A DNA stretch of 64,000 nucleotides from Fictibacillus macauensis ZFHKF-1 (GCF_000269865.1 NZ_AKKV01000026.1:186001-250000), one strand, 5' to 3'. Positions 46,936-56,205 are shown, numbered from the stretch's first letter. The notes: a model not told the origin generated them from the letters alone. Program-made: numbers and translations.

Positions 46936-48981
46936 TTATTTTTTAATGGTAATAATGTCTTGCTCACCTTGGGCAACCATGCCTGATTTATCAAGTTGGA
47001 TGCTTTCACCTTCAGCAAGGTTCGTGAAAATAACTGGTGTAATGACAGAAGGTGCATTTGCTTTAATAAAGTCAAGATCGACTTTAAGTAATGGCTGTCC
47101 TTCTTCAATAAGGTCTCCTTCGCTAACAAGCGTTTCAAAACCTTCACCTTTTAATTTTACCGTATCAATTCCAAAATGAATTAATACTTCGCGTCCGCCA
47201 TCCGATACGATGCCGATCGCATGTTTTGTTGGGAAAATGTTCATGATTTTACCGTTAACAGGTGCAACCACTGTGCCATCAACTGGCTCCACAGCAAAAC
47301 CATCACCCATCATTTTTCCAGAGAATACTTGGTCCGGAACGTCAGTGATAGGCATTAGTTTCCCTTGAAGTGGCGAAACGAAACGCTCTTCAATCGCTGG
47401 TGCCGCAGTAGTTTTTTCCATTTCTACTTTTTCCGTTACTGGTTCTTTTTTGCTTGCTACCACTTTCCCAGCCATTACGTCTTGAATTTCACTTTTCAGT
47501 GAGTCAGAACGTGTACCAAAAATGGCTTGAATGTTATTCCCCATAACGAGGACGCCCGATGCACCTAATTTTTTCAATCGATCTTTATCGACATTTTTCG
47601 CGTCGTTTACAGACACACGTAAACGTGTAATACACGCATCAAGGTTAGAGATATTTGCACTACCACCTAAACCTTCAAGTACGTTCGCTGCAAGTGAGCC
47701 TTCGTTTGAGTAAGATACATTCGTTTCTACCTCATCGTCCACGATTTCACGACCTGGTGTTTTTAAGTTCCACTTGCGAATCGCGAAACGGAAACCGAAG
47801 TAGTAAATAACAGCTAGTACGAGACCTACTGGGATAACGAGCCACCATTGCGTGCGCCCTGGTAGGACCCCAAATAGCAAGTAGTCAATAACACCACCGG
47901 AGAATGTCATCCCGATTTTAACATTTAACAGTTGCATTGTCATAAATGACAATCCTGCAAAGACTGCGTGAATCGCAAATAGTACTGGAGCTACGAATAA
48001 GAACGTAAATTCAAGAGGTTCAGTAATCCCTGTTAAGAAAGAAGTTAATGCTGCTGAACCCATGATTCCTGCTACTAATTTTTTATGCTCTGGACGTGCT
48101 TCATGGTACATCGCAAGCGCTGCTGCTGGAAGACCGAACATCATGAATGGGAATTTACCTGTCATAAATGTTCCTGCTGTAAGCGGTACACCATCTTTAA
48201 TTTGTTCAAAGAAAATCTTTTGGTCACCGTGAATGAGTTGACCTGCTTTATTCGTATATTCACCAAATTCAAACCAGAACGGTGAGTAGAAAATATGGTG
48301 TAAACCAAATGGAATTAATCCACGCTCAATGACACCGAAAATAAAGGCTGCAAGCGTACGGTTCGAATCAAGCATAAAGTGTGAGAATGTGTTCAAGCCA
48401 TGTTGCGCGTACGGCCAAATGAACACCATTAGAATTCCTAGCAGTAACGAACATACCGCTGTAATAATTGGTACGAAACGTTTCCCTGCAAAGAATCCTA
48501 AGTATTGCGGAAGTTCAATTCGATAAAAGCGTTTATACAGGAGATACGCTAATATCCCGACGATAATCCCACCGAATACACCTGTTTGCAGCGTTGGAAT
48601 ACCTAGAACACTTGCATATTCTGGGTGACCTTTTAACATATCAGGCGTAATGCCTTTAATTGCACCCATCGTTGTATTCATAATTAAGTAACCGATAATA
48701 GCAGCCAGACCGGCTACCCCTTCACCACCAGCTAAGCCGACAGCTACCCCAACGGCAAATAGTAATGAAAGGTTGGCGAACACGATGTTCCCTGAGTTTT
48801 CCATAACTGTTGCCACGAGTTGGAACCAATCTGCTTTTAATGCTGGAATGCGGTCTGTTAACGCTGGGTTTTTAAAAGCGTTACCAAACGCAAGTAATAA
48901 ACCTGCTGCTGGCAAGATTGCAACTGGAAGCATTAATGCTTTACCCATACGTTGCAAAACACCAAATAGTGCTTTCCACAT
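46936..48981 (-). CDS. ptsG: Glucose-specific PTS transporter, EIICBA
   Basis: Membrane permease that imports and phosphorylates glucose. The 681 aa form a IIC membrane domain (about 1-410, many transmembrane helices such as [17 protein letters not shown], and the [12 protein letters not shown] signature), a IIB domain with active Cys in [15 protein letters not shown] (about residue 455), and a C-terminal IIA domain with His602 in [11 protein letters not shown]. This CBA fusion matches B. subtilis PtsG. It is followed by ptsH and ptsI and preceded by glcT, and is likely controlled by GlcT antitermination in its leader. Confidence 0.97.
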   Translation of the reverse strand: MWKALFGVLQRMGKALMLPVAILPAAGLLLAFGNAFKNPALTDRIPALKADWFQLVATVMENSGNIVFANLSLLFAVGVAVGLAGGEGVAGLAAIIGYLIMNTTMGAIKGITPDMLKGHPEYASVLGIPTLQTGVFGGIIVGILAYLLYKRFYRIELPQYLGFFAGKRFVPIITAVCSLLLGILMVFIWPYAQHGLNTFSHFMLDSNRTLAAFIFGVIERGLIPFGLHHIFYSPFWFEFGEYTNKAGQLIHGDQKIFFEQIKDGVPLTAGTFMTGKFPFMMFGLPAAALAMYHEARPEHKKLVAGIMGSAALTSFLTGITEPLEFTFLFVAPVLFAIHAVFAGLSFMTMQLLNVKIGMTFSGGVIDYLLFGVLPGRTQWWLVIPVGLVLAVIYYFGFRFAIRKWNLKTPGREIVDDEVETNVSYSNEGSLAANVLEGLGGSANISNLDACITRLRVSVNDAKNVDKDRLKKLGASGVLVMGNNIQAIFGTRSDSLKSEIQDVMAGKVVASKKEPVTEKVEMEKTTAAPAIEERFVSPLQGKLMPITDVPDQVFSGKMMGDGFAVEPVDGTVVAPVNGKIMNIFPTKHAIGIVSDGGREVLIHFGIDTVKLKGEGFETLVSEGDLIEEGQPLLKVDLDFIKANAPSVITPVIFTNLAEGESIQLDKSGMVAQGEQDIITIKK

Positions 48982-49046
48982 AATATTTCCCTCCTTGAAT
49001 CCCTTTTTTTATTTTATGGAAGCGGTTAACGTGAACATGAAAAAAA

Positions 49047-49139
49047 GCATGAGCGAATAAAAGCATAGAAGTAACCTGTTCAGATATAGCTATAGCTTAT
49101 CCGAAAAGATTCCATACTACACTTTTTCTTCACTCATGC
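49047..49139 (-). promoter_or_regulatory. ptsG leader with terminator-like inverted repeat; candidate GlcT target
   Basis: Minus-strand GCATGAGTGAA (from 49,139) pairs with TTCGCTCATGC (to 49,047), which is followed by seven T residues, giving an intrinsic-terminator layout with a 71-nt loop. The loop contains CTGAACAGGTTACT, recalling part of the ribonucleic antiterminator region of the B. subtilis ptsG leader. GlcT, encoded just upstream, would bind here to allow readthrough on glucose. Exact RAT boundaries are not resolved. Confidence 0.55.
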
Positions 49140-49181
49140 CTGATCGAATCAGTAACACGTAAAGTAAAAGCTTTACCCTAT

Positions 49182-50015
49182 TTAAGTAAGCCTTTGCAAA
49201 TGCATCGTAAGATACACAGCCTCCGCTTCGGGAATTGGCTTCTTTAATGTTGTTTGCATTACTTTGATTAACTTCCAAGCAAGATTATAACATAGAGGAT
49301 ATTCTTCTTTCAACACATTTGCAAGTCGCTCCTGTGAGTTAACTTGCTCCCCTGTTTCTACCCGTTCAATCGTGTGCCGCAAGTGACGGACGAGCCGTAA
49401 ATAATTAATGCTTTTCCGATCAAGCGTAATGGCAAGCGCTCCTTCAATTAAATCAGCTAGCGTATTGATTAAACGTGAGTTTTCATTTAGGGCAGATAAG
49501 CTTTTGTTGGTTACAGCGCTATGAATATGCAGCGCGACAAACCCTACTTCTCCTTCTGGTAAAATGATTCCTAACGCGTCATTAATCATAGCTATTACTT
49601 CTTCTGCTGCTGAAAATTCTTTCGGATAGAGTGATTCTGTTTCCGATAGAAAAGGATTTTTTATATCCAACCCTTGCTTAAGACGCTTAACGGCAAAAGC
49701 CATATGATCGGTGAGTGCAACATGAATATGTTCATTGAGCGACGTTTGCATTTTTCGCTCAATATGAGCAATGACTTCATTCATCAATTCAATAAAAGCA
49801 GGATCCAGTGAATGCACTAGATCTTTATATTGCTCTTGTTCCTTTTCGTTCGTTAGCAAGTACAGCTTATCACCATCAGCACTTGAGAGAACGTCACCTG
49901 GTTTCTTCCCAAAGCCGATGCCTTTCCCAATCATAATAACTTCTTGAGCAAGTTGATTTTCAGCAATGACTGCATTGTTGTTTAAGTTTTTTTTAATTTG
50001 AAAGGGTCCATTCAT
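49182..50015 (-). CDS. glcT: Transcription antiterminator GlcT (BglG/SacY family)
   Basis: RNA-binding antiterminator that controls ptsGHI. I use ATG 50,015 (MNGPFQIKKNLNNNA); six more residues are possible from a TTG at 50,033. 277 aa. The N-terminal CAT RNA-binding domain (about 1-60) has IKKNLNNNAVIAENQ and MIGKGIGFGKKPGD. Two PTS regulation domains follow, with conserved histidines in NEHIHVALTDHMAFAVKRL, LHIHSA, RLVRHLRHTIER and YLTMHLQRL. Phosphorylation there by PtsG and HPr should control activity. It lies directly upstream of ptsG. Confidence 0.95.
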   Translation of the reverse strand: MNGPFQIKKNLNNNAVIAENQLAQEVIMIGKGIGFGKKPGDVLSSADGDKLYLLTNEKEQEQYKDLVHSLDPAFIELMNEVIAHIERKMQTSLNEHIHVALTDHMAFAVKRLKQGLDIKNPFLSETESLYPKEFSAAEEVIAMINDALGIILPEGEVGFVALHIHSAVTNKSLSALNENSRLINTLADLIEGALAITLDRKSINYLRLVRHLRHTIERVETGEQVNSQERLANVLKEEYPLCYNLAWKLIKVMQTTLKKPIPEAEAVYLTMHLQRLT

Positions 50016-50140
50016 CTCTTTCCGTCCTTTCAAGCTGTAAGCCGCAAAATCTACAATGATTCAATCATAGCCGAAAAAAGAAGCAGAATCAATTGTTAAA
50101 ACTTCCATTGACACTTCTTCTATTTTGCTCATAGAAAAAA

Positions 50141-50160
50141 CGGCTTTCTAAGGAAAGCCG
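50141..50160 (-). terminator. Terminator of gerE
   Basis: CGGCTTTC pairs with GAAAGCCG, and GTTTTTTC follows on the minus strand. Confidence 0.85.
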
Positions 50161-50168
50161 CCGCTTGA

Positions 50169-50402
50169 CTAAATTTCTAATTCCCCGAGCCTTAATAGCT
50201 CAACAACAGCTTGGGAACGTCCTTTAACCCCAAGCTTTTGCATTGTGTTGGAAATGTGGTTCCGAACGGTCTTTTCGCTAATAAAAAGTTGTTCTGCGAT
50301 TTCTTTCGTCGTTTTGTCTTGGACGAGTAGCTCAAAAACTTCTCTTTCACGCTTTGTAAGTAGAGGCTTCGGCCGGTAGTGTTTCTCCTTCAATGATTTC
50401 AC
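50169..50402 (-). CDS. gerE: Late mother-cell sporulation regulator GerE
   Basis: A 77-aa LuxR/FixJ-type DNA-binding protein consisting of little more than its HTH domain: LTKREREVFELLVQDKTTKEI, then LFISEKTVRNHISNTMQKLGV. In B. subtilis GerE acts with sigma-K in the mother cell to switch coat and cortex genes late in sporulation. Its length and sequence are those of GerE rather than of larger response regulators. A sigma-K-like promoter lies upstream. Confidence 0.96.
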   Translation of the reverse strand: MKSLKEKHYRPKPLLTKREREVFELLVQDKTTKEIAEQLFISEKTVRNHISNTMQKLGVKGRSQAVVELLRLGELEI

Positions 50403-50468
50403 CCCTCCTTGCTAGGGTTTAAGAACCGCCAACGTACTAGAAAGTATATTGGAAGTATTTAGTCAACA

Positions 50469-50495
50469 TATACTATGTTCAGACGTTTTATAAGT
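50469..50495 (-). promoter_or_regulatory. Sigma-K-like promoter of gerE
   Basis: On the minus strand CATAGTATA (50,469-50,477) fits the sigma-K -10 consensus CATANNNTA, with AC (50,494-50,495) 16 nt upstream as the -35 core. gerE is sigma-K dependent in B. subtilis. It lies about 70 bp upstream of the start codon. Confidence 0.6.
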
Positions 50496-50641
50496 GACTT
50501 GGTTCATTGAAAAAGATCAACTTTTCGTTTATTTCCGCGAATGACACGGATGCTTCGTAACGTTTGTCGGCTTGTTGGCATGAGAGAGAAGATACAATTG
50601 TCTTCATCTTATGCAGTAGAAGCTTTTTTATATGCGCAAAA

Positions 50642-50674
50642 AAACAAACGACCGGACGCTCCGATCGTTTGTTT
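50642..50674 (-). terminator. Terminator of sdhCAB
   Basis: AAACAAACGA-CGGA pairs with TCCG-TCGTTTGTTT around CGC, then TTTTTTTGCG on the minus strand. It lies 12 bp past the sdhB stop. Confidence 0.9.
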
Positions 50675-50685
50675 GTTTATTTCTA

Positions 50686-51444
50686 TTAAACAGAGTCACT
50701 GCCAAAAAAGTTCTTAAAGGCTTGGAACGTAGTATCACGGTTCAGCGCCGCAATGCTCGTTGTTAGTGGAATGCCTTTTGGACACGATTGGACACAGTTT
50801 TGTGAATTACCACAAGAAGCAAGGCCGCCATCTTCCATTAGCGCATTTAAACGTTCCGCTTTATTCATAGCCCCAGTTGGATGAGCATTGAATAGACGTA
50901 CTTGTGAAAGTGGAGCTGGACCGATGAAATCAGATTTACTGTTAACGTTCGGACACGCCTCTAAACAAACACCACACGTCATACATTTAGACAGTTCATA
51001 GGCCCATTGACGCTTCGTTTCTGGCATACGAGGTCCTGGTCCAAGATCGTACGTTCCATCAATCGGAATCCAAGCTTTTACTCGTTTTAACGCATTAAAC
51101 ATGCGGCTACGATCGATTTGAAGGTCACGAATAACCGGGAATGTTTTCATGGGTGCCAGACGAATCGGCTGTTCCAATTTATCAACAAGCGCTGTACAAG
51201 ATTGACGTGGCTTGCCGTTAATTACCATAGAACACGCGCCACATACTTCCTCAAGACAGTTCATTTCCCAAGTAATTGGTGTTGTTGCTTCGCCTTTTGC
51301 GTTCACAGGATTACGACGAATTTCCATTAGTGCAGAAATGACGTTCATATTCGGACGATACGCTAATTCGAACTCCTCTTCATAAGGTGATGTTTCAGGA
51401 GTGTCTTGTCGTGTGATGATAAATTTTACGGTTTTTGCACTCAC
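50686..51444 (-). CDS. sdhB: Succinate dehydrogenase iron-sulfur subunit
   Basis: Carries electrons from SdhA to the membrane subunit in complex II. The 252-aa protein has 2Fe-2S ligands in NCLEEVCGACSMVINGK (near residue 63) and RQSC, 4Fe-4S ligands in CMTCGVCLEACP (near 155), and 3Fe-4S ligands in CGNSQNCVQSCPKGIP (near 211). It is 3 bp downstream of sdhA and is the last gene of the operon. Confidence 0.98.
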   Translation of the reverse strand: MSAKTVKFIITRQDTPETSPYEEEFELAYRPNMNVISALMEIRRNPVNAKGEATTPITWEMNCLEEVCGACSMVINGKPRQSCTALVDKLEQPIRLAPMKTFPVIRDLQIDRSRMFNALKRVKAWIPIDGTYDLGPGPRMPETKRQWAYELSKCMTCGVCLEACPNVNSKSDFIGPAPLSQVRLFNAHPTGAMNKAERLNALMEDGGLASCGNSQNCVQSCPKGIPLTTSIAALNRDTTFQAFKNFFGSDSV

Positions 51445-51447
51445 GGA

Positions 51448-53211
51448 TTATTTCACCTCTTCTTTCTTTTTAGAGTAGTCACGTTTACGTGGCTTGATGT
51501 ATTGAATGTCTACTTCTTCATACGAGAAGTCAGGGCCGTTTGTTGCTGCGTTAAACGACGCTCTCGTTGTTTTCAACCAGTCTTCATCGTTACGATCTGG
51601 GAAGTCTGGCTTGTAATGCGCCCCACGGCTCTCATCACGATTAAGCGCTCCAAGGGTAATAACACGGCCAAGTTGTAGCATGTGCCACAATTGACGTGTG
51701 AACGATGCACCTTGGTTGCTCCATTTAGATGTATCATTAATGTTAATTTTTTTATAGCGTTCCATAAGCTCTTGGATTTTGTTGTCTGTCGCTTGTAGCT
51801 TATCGTTGTAACGAACAACGGTTACGTTCGCTGTCATCCACTCACCAAGCTCTTTATGAAGAACGTATGCATTTTCCGTTCCATCCAAGCTCATAATGTT
51901 ATCGTATTTCTCTTGCTCTTTACGAACTTGTCCTTCAAATACAGAAGAAGGAAGATCTTCAGAAGACTTCGCTAAACCATTTACGTAAGAAACAGCTGCT
52001 GGTCCTGCTTCCATACCACCGAAAATAGCAGAAAGAAGCGAGTTCGCTCCTAGGCGGTTTGCTCCGTGGTATTGATACTCACACTCACCCGCTGCAAAAA
52101 GACCAGGAATGTTCGTCATTTGATTGAAGTCAACCCACATGCCACCCATAGAATAGTGAACAGCTGGGAAGATTTTCATTGGAACTTTACGCGGATCATC
52201 ACCCATGAATTTCTCATAAATCTCGATAATACCGCCAAGTTTAATATCAAGTTCTTTTGGATCTTTATGCGAAAGATCAAGGTATACCATGTTTTCGCCA
52301 TTGAGTCCTAGCTTTTGATCTACACATACGCTGAATATTTCACGTGTTGCAATATCACGTGGTACGAGGTTACCGTATGCTGGATATTTCTCTTCAAGGA
52401 AGTACCATGGCTTCCCGTCTTTGTACGTCCATACACGACCACCTTCACCACGAGCTGATTCACTCATTAAGCGAAGTTTATCATCACCTGGAATCGCTGT
52501 AGGGTGAATTTGAATAAACTCACCATTCGCGTAGTCAACGCCTTGTTGGTAAAGAGACGCTGCAGCTGCTCCTGTGTTAATGATAGAGTTTGTTGACTTA
52601 CCGAAGATAATTCCAGGACCACCTGTTGCCATAATAACCGCGTCTGCTTTAAAGCTATGAATTTCCATAGATTTTAAGTTTTGAGACGTGATTCCACGAC
52701 ATACGCCTTCATCGTCAACGACAGCGGATAAAAATTCCCAGCCTTCGTATTTTGTAACAAGTCCTGCTACTTCATAACGGCGCACTTGCTCGTCCAGTGC
52801 ATAAAGAAGTTGCTGACCCGTCGTGGCACCAGCAAACGCAGTACGGTGATGCTGAGTTCCTCCGAAGCGACGGAAATCTAGTAGTCCCTCTGGTGTACGG
52901 TTAAACATAACGCCCATACGATCCATTAAGTGAATGATTCCTGGTGCAGCTTCACACATTGCCTTAACTGGTGTCTGGTTCGCTAAGAAGTCTCCACCAT
53001 ACACAGAATCATCAAAGTGGACCATCGGTGAATCGCCTTCACCTTTTGTATTAACAGCTCCGTTAATTCCGCCCTGTGCACATACAGAGTGAGAACGTTT
53101 TACAGGAACTAGTGAGAATAAATCAACTTTCATACCGGCTTCAGCCGCTTTAATCGTCGCCATTAATCCTGCAAGACCGCCGCCGACGATAATAATATTA
53201 CCTTTACTCAA
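51448..53211 (-). CDS. sdhA: Succinate dehydrogenase flavoprotein subunit
   Basis: FAD-containing catalytic subunit of complex II, at the inner face of the membrane. 587 aa. The N-terminal dinucleotide fold is IIIVGGGLAGLMATIKAAE, the covalent-FAD histidine region is KRSHSVCAQGGINGAV near residue 40, and the active site is RFGGTQHHRTAFAG near 116. YGRRTVRAL-type catalytic residues correspond here to MSESARGEGGRVW near 250. It lies between sdhC and sdhB. Confidence 0.98.
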   Translation of the reverse strand: MSKGNIIIVGGGLAGLMATIKAAEAGMKVDLFSLVPVKRSHSVCAQGGINGAVNTKGEGDSPMVHFDDSVYGGDFLANQTPVKAMCEAAPGIIHLMDRMGVMFNRTPEGLLDFRRFGGTQHHRTAFAGATTGQQLLYALDEQVRRYEVAGLVTKYEGWEFLSAVVDDEGVCRGITSQNLKSMEIHSFKADAVIMATGGPGIIFGKSTNSIINTGAAAASLYQQGVDYANGEFIQIHPTAIPGDDKLRLMSESARGEGGRVWTYKDGKPWYFLEEKYPAYGNLVPRDIATREIFSVCVDQKLGLNGENMVYLDLSHKDPKELDIKLGGIIEIYEKFMGDDPRKVPMKIFPAVHYSMGGMWVDFNQMTNIPGLFAAGECEYQYHGANRLGANSLLSAIFGGMEAGPAAVSYVNGLAKSSEDLPSSVFEGQVRKEQEKYDNIMSLDGTENAYVLHKELGEWMTANVTVVRYNDKLQATDNKIQELMERYKKININDTSKWSNQGASFTRQLWHMLQLGRVITLGALNRDESRGAHYKPDFPDRNDEDWLKTTRASFNAATNGPDFSYEEVDIQYIKPRKRDYSKKKEEVK

Positions 53212-53227
53212 AATGGTTCACCCTTTC

Positions 53228-53848
53228 CTATTTGCTCATCGCAAAAACTAAAATGGTGCGTACGCTAACAAAGGCGAGCGCAAGAAAAACGATCATTGTT
53301 ACATAAGTAGAAATACGTTGTGAACGAGGCGTAATCGTAAGACCCCAGCTCACACAGAACGACCATAATCCGTTTGCAAAGTGGAATACAGCAGATAAAA
53401 TACCGATTAAGTAAAACGCCACCATAAACGGTGAACTTAAAATGTCTGCCATCATGTCAAAGTTTACTTCCGTTCCATAGAACATGTTTGCCAGTCTCGT
53501 TTCCCATACGTGCCATGAAACGAAAATAAGCGTGATTACACCGGTGATACGTTGCAAGAGGAACATCCAGTTACGGAAATAACCGAATCGACTCGTATTG
53601 TTACTCGCCGTAAACGTAATATAAAGTCCGTAAATCGCGTGAAAATAAAGAGGAATGAAAATGATAAACGCTTCCAAAAAATAACGGAATGGTAAGTTGC
53701 CCATAAATTCCGCTGCTGTGTTAAATGATTCTGCACTACGTGTCGCAAAATTGTTCACTACTAAATGCTGAATCAAGAATAAGCCGACCGGGATTACGCC
53801 CAGCAATGAGTGAAGTTTTCTGTTGTTAAAATTTCGACTGCCTGCCAT
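53228..53848 (-). CDS. sdhC: Succinate dehydrogenase cytochrome b558 membrane subunit
   Basis: A 206-aa membrane anchor with five predicted transmembrane helices (LLGVIPVGLFLIQHL, YFLEAFIIFIPLYFHAIYGLYI, LLQRITGVITLIFVSWHVW, FMVAFYLIGILSAVFHFANGLW, VTMIVFLALAFVSV). Histidines in helices I-IV (IQHLVV, LYFHAIYG, SWHVWE, FHFANG) match the di-heme ligands of the B. subtilis type enzyme, which uses menaquinone. It is the first gene of sdhCAB. Confidence 0.97.
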   Translation of the reverse strand: MAGSRNFNNRKLHSLLGVIPVGLFLIQHLVVNNFATRSAESFNTAAEFMGNLPFRYFLEAFIIFIPLYFHAIYGLYITFTASNNTSRFGYFRNWMFLLQRITGVITLIFVSWHVWETRLANMFYGTEVNFDMMADILSSPFMVAFYLIGILSAVFHFANGLWSFCVSWGLTITPRSQRISTYVTMIVFLALAFVSVRTILVFAMSK

Positions 53849-53971
53849 ACAATTTGCCCCTTTCTAAATGCCCTTCGTCATCTGACAAAAAAATACTTTT
53901 TTCCTCATTCTCTCTAAGCGTTTCCTCTCCACCAAGAAGTAAAAGTTAATGAGTAACTTATAACATGTTTC

Positions 53972-54000
53972 ATTGTACTCCCATCGCTTGACACCGTCAA
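53972..54000 (-). promoter_or_regulatory. Sigma-A-type promoter of sdhCAB
   Basis: On the minus strand TTGACG (53,995-54,000), a 17-nt spacer, then TACAAT (53,972-53,977). The -35 hexamer lies in a 15-bp palindrome CTTGAC-ACC-GTCAAG (53,987-54,001), which may be a regulator site. The leader to sdhC is about 120 nt. Confidence 0.75.
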
Positions 54001-54153
54001 GAAAACGGTAACATAAAACCTTCAAAAATCACCGTATTTCTTTCACACCTCTCTGCATCAAAATGTTCAAATTTTCGACAAATCACACGGAATCGGTAGA
54101 GATATTATGCATTACAAGCTATAATGATACACGTAGAAAGCGGGGAGATGACA

Positions 54154-54633
54154 ATGGAACAACACGAAGAGATAGAGTTACAAGAAGAACAAACCGATGC
54201 AAAAGCTGAGCAAACAGCATCTGGCGTTCCTGTGTTCGCGTATGAAGTGCTCAAGCACATTCTTCTTCCCGAATTGCTTGGGAAAGAGGAACGCAATATT
54301 TTATATTGGGCCGGTCGCAGCCTCGCCCGTAAATTTCCAGTAGATTCTGCTGAGGAAATTATTCACTTTTTCGCTGAAGCCGGTTGGGGAACGTTAACCA
54401 TCCTGGAAATGAACAAGCATGAAATGACATTTGAACTATCTTCTCCAATTATTACGAAACGCTTTCAAATGAAAGAAGATGTAACGTTCGGTCTAGAAGC
54501 TGGGTTTATTGCAGAACAAATTCAATATCACCGCAAGTGCATTACAGAAACGTATGAAACGGTCAAACGAAAGCATAAAGTTCATTTTACTGTGAAGTGG
54601 GACCGAAAAGATGACACAGAAGACAGCATCTAA
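54154..54633 (+). CDS. yslB: YslB-family protein (DUF2507)
   Basis: A 159-aa protein that starts at ATG 54,154 (MEQHEEIEL), 6 nt after GGGGAG; earlier in-frame ATGs overlap that site. An acidic N-terminus is followed by VFAYEVLKHILLPELLGKEERNILYWAGRSLARKF (in parts), FFAEAGWGTLTILE, and GLEAGFIAEQIQYH, the DUF2507 core. It is related to the V4R/4-vinyl-reductase-like small-molecule-binding fold. It lies next to sdh, as in B. subtilis, but is transcribed divergently. Function unknown. Confidence 0.9.
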   Translation: MEQHEEIELQEEQTDAKAEQTASGVPVFAYEVLKHILLPELLGKEERNILYWAGRSLARKFPVDSAEEIIHFFAEAGWGTLTILEMNKHEMTFELSSPIITKRFQMKEDVTFGLEAGFIAEQIQYHRKCITETYETVKRKHKVHFTVKWDRKDDTEDSI

Positions 54634-54643
54634 CAAATGAGCG

Positions 54644-54678
54644 CAGCCTCCTTTTTCTCTCAGAGAAAAAGGAGGCTG
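54644..54678 (+). terminator. Terminator of yslB
   Basis: CAGCCTCCTTTTTCTCT pairs perfectly with AGAGAAAAAGGAGGCTG around one C; TTTTCTTTTT follows. Confidence 0.92.
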
Positions 54679-54693
54679 TTTTCTTTTTAAAGA

Positions 54694-54752
54694 TTGACAA
54701 AAAGGTTTCTACTCCATTAATGTTAACCTTGTAGTAAAAGTTAGTTAACATT
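54694..54752 (+). promoter_or_regulatory. bioB promoter with BirA-type operator
   Basis: A perfect -35 TTGACA (54,694-54,699) is followed 17-18 bp later by a weak -10 around TTAATG. Overlapping it is an inverted repeat AATGTTAAC-N16-GTTAACATT (54,719-54,727 and 54,744-54,752), matching the arms and spacing of Gram-positive BirA operators. Biotin-charged BirA would repress bioB. Confidence 0.85.
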
Positions 54753-54767
54753 AAGGAGGCCATTTCA

Positions 54768-55757
54768 TTGAACTGGACAGAACTAGGAAAAGAAGTACTT
54801 GATGGTAAGCAATTAACGCAAGAAGAAGCACTTGCGATCCTCACGTGTGATGATGATGAATTATTGCCTTTGTTGCATGGTGCTTTTCTCATTCGCAAGC
54901 ACTATTTCGGAAAGCTTGTTAAACTAAATAAAATTATTAATACAAAATCCGGTCTATGCCCGGAAGATTGTGGCTATTGTTCACAATCCTCAGTATCTAC
55001 GGCGCCTATTGAAAAGTATACAATGATGGATAAGGATGCGATTGTTGAGGGTGCCGAAAAAGCTTATAACCAAAATGTGCGCACGTATTGTATCGTAGCA
55101 AGCGGCCGTGGTCCCCTACAACGTGACTTAGATACAGTGATTGAAGCTGTCAAAGAAATTAAGTCCTCTTATAATATGAAAATTTGTGCTTGCCTCGGCA
55201 TATTAAATGACAAACAAGCAAAGTCGTTAAAAGAAGCAGGGGTAGAACGCTATAATCACAACGTGAATACGTCAAGTGATCACCATGAGAACATTACACA
55301 ATCTCATACATACGATGACCGCATTTCAACTCTTGAAAAAGTAAAAGAAGCTGGCATCTCACCGTGTTCTGGCGTCATTGTTGGCATGGGCGAAAGCCAT
55401 AAAGATATTGTAAAAATGGCAGAAGCGCTGCGAGAAATCGATGCTGATTCCATTCCGGTTAACTTTTTGCATGCCATCCCTGGTACACCACTTGAACACT
55501 TAGATGAACTTAACCCGCGCTTCTGCTTAAAAGTACTTGCGCTCTTCCGCTTCATTAACCCAACAAAAGAAATTCGCATTTCAGGTGGTCGCGAAGTCAA
55601 TCTACGTAGCCTACAGCCGCTTGGATTATATGCAGCGAATTCAATTTTTGTTGGTGACTATTTAACGACAGACGGACAAGAAACAACAGCAGATCATCAA
55701 TTACTAGAAGATCTCGGCTTTGAAATTGATTTTCTTAACGAACCAGTAACGGTGTAA
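54768..55757 (+). CDS. bioB: Biotin synthase
   Basis: Radical-SAM enzyme that inserts sulfur into dethiobiotin. 329 aa from TTG 54,768, with AAGGAGG 8 nt upstream. The SAM-binding 4Fe-4S cysteines are Cys64, Cys68 and Cys71 in SGLCPEDCGYCSQS. Others expected to bind the second cluster are in TYCIVASGRGP (near 108), KICACLGIL (near 140) and SPCSGVIVGMGES (near 200), with RISGGREVNLRSLQPLG near 267. No other bio genes are adjacent, so it stands alone under its own operator. Confidence 0.97.
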   Translation: MNWTELGKEVLDGKQLTQEEALAILTCDDDELLPLLHGAFLIRKHYFGKLVKLNKIINTKSGLCPEDCGYCSQSSVSTAPIEKYTMMDKDAIVEGAEKAYNQNVRTYCIVASGRGPLQRDLDTVIEAVKEIKSSYNMKICACLGILNDKQAKSLKEAGVERYNHNVNTSSDHHENITQSHTYDDRISTLEKVKEAGISPCSGVIVGMGESHKDIVKMAEALREIDADSIPVNFLHAIPGTPLEHLDELNPRFCLKVLALFRFINPTKEIRISGGREVNLRSLQPLGLYAANSIFVGDYLTTDGQETTADHQLLEDLGFEIDFLNEPVTV

Positions 55758-55809
55758 GCAGCACAAAAAAAAGAGACTGGGACACTACTTCCTCTGTTTC
55801 GTGGCACAT

Positions 55810-56205
55810 GCGGTGAATGGACTTGGTCTGCGTGCGAATTGGGGGATCCTGTGGGCGAATGGACTTGGTCTGCGCGCGAATTGTGGGATCCTGCGTGCGA
55901 ATGGATCTGGTCTGCGCTCGAATCGGAAACTCCTGTGCGCTTTACTCTTTTCGTCATTATTGATGAGCTTTTACGCTATTTCTTCTCATTTTTGAGCGCA
56001 TTTACGAGATAATCTTTCTCTTTTTTTCATGTTGTTGGAGGCTATTTACCTTGTCTGCGCGCGAATGGACCTGATCTGCGCGCGAACCGGGGTCTCCTGC
56101 GCGCGAATGGACCTAGTCTGCGCGCGAACCGGGGTCTCCTGCGCGCGAATGGACCTGGTCTGCGCGCGAATCGGGTGCTCCTGCGCGCGTTTACAAAAGA
56201 GCATG
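55810..56205. repeat. Dispersed GC-rich repeat element, large copy with tandem 21/42-bp units
   Basis: A core (about 55,935-56,050) shared with 6,510-6,625 is flanked on both sides by tandem units. To the right, CTGCGCGCGAA recurs every 21 bp, alternating the fillers TGGACCTGAT-type and CCGGGGTCTC-type, so the full period is 42 bp (about three copies, 56,054-56,190). To the left, a more diverged set of the same units spans about 55,812-55,935. The core is bounded by TGCGCT and AGCGCA. Reading frames across it give repetitive peptides and are unlikely to be genes. The remainder of the 55,758-56,368 gap shows only the lysC terminator. Confidence 0.85.

Noticed and set aside
56054-56190. CRISPR-like regular repeats
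   Set aside because: The units are contiguous with alternating repeated fillers; there are no unique spacers, no leader and no cas genes in the window.
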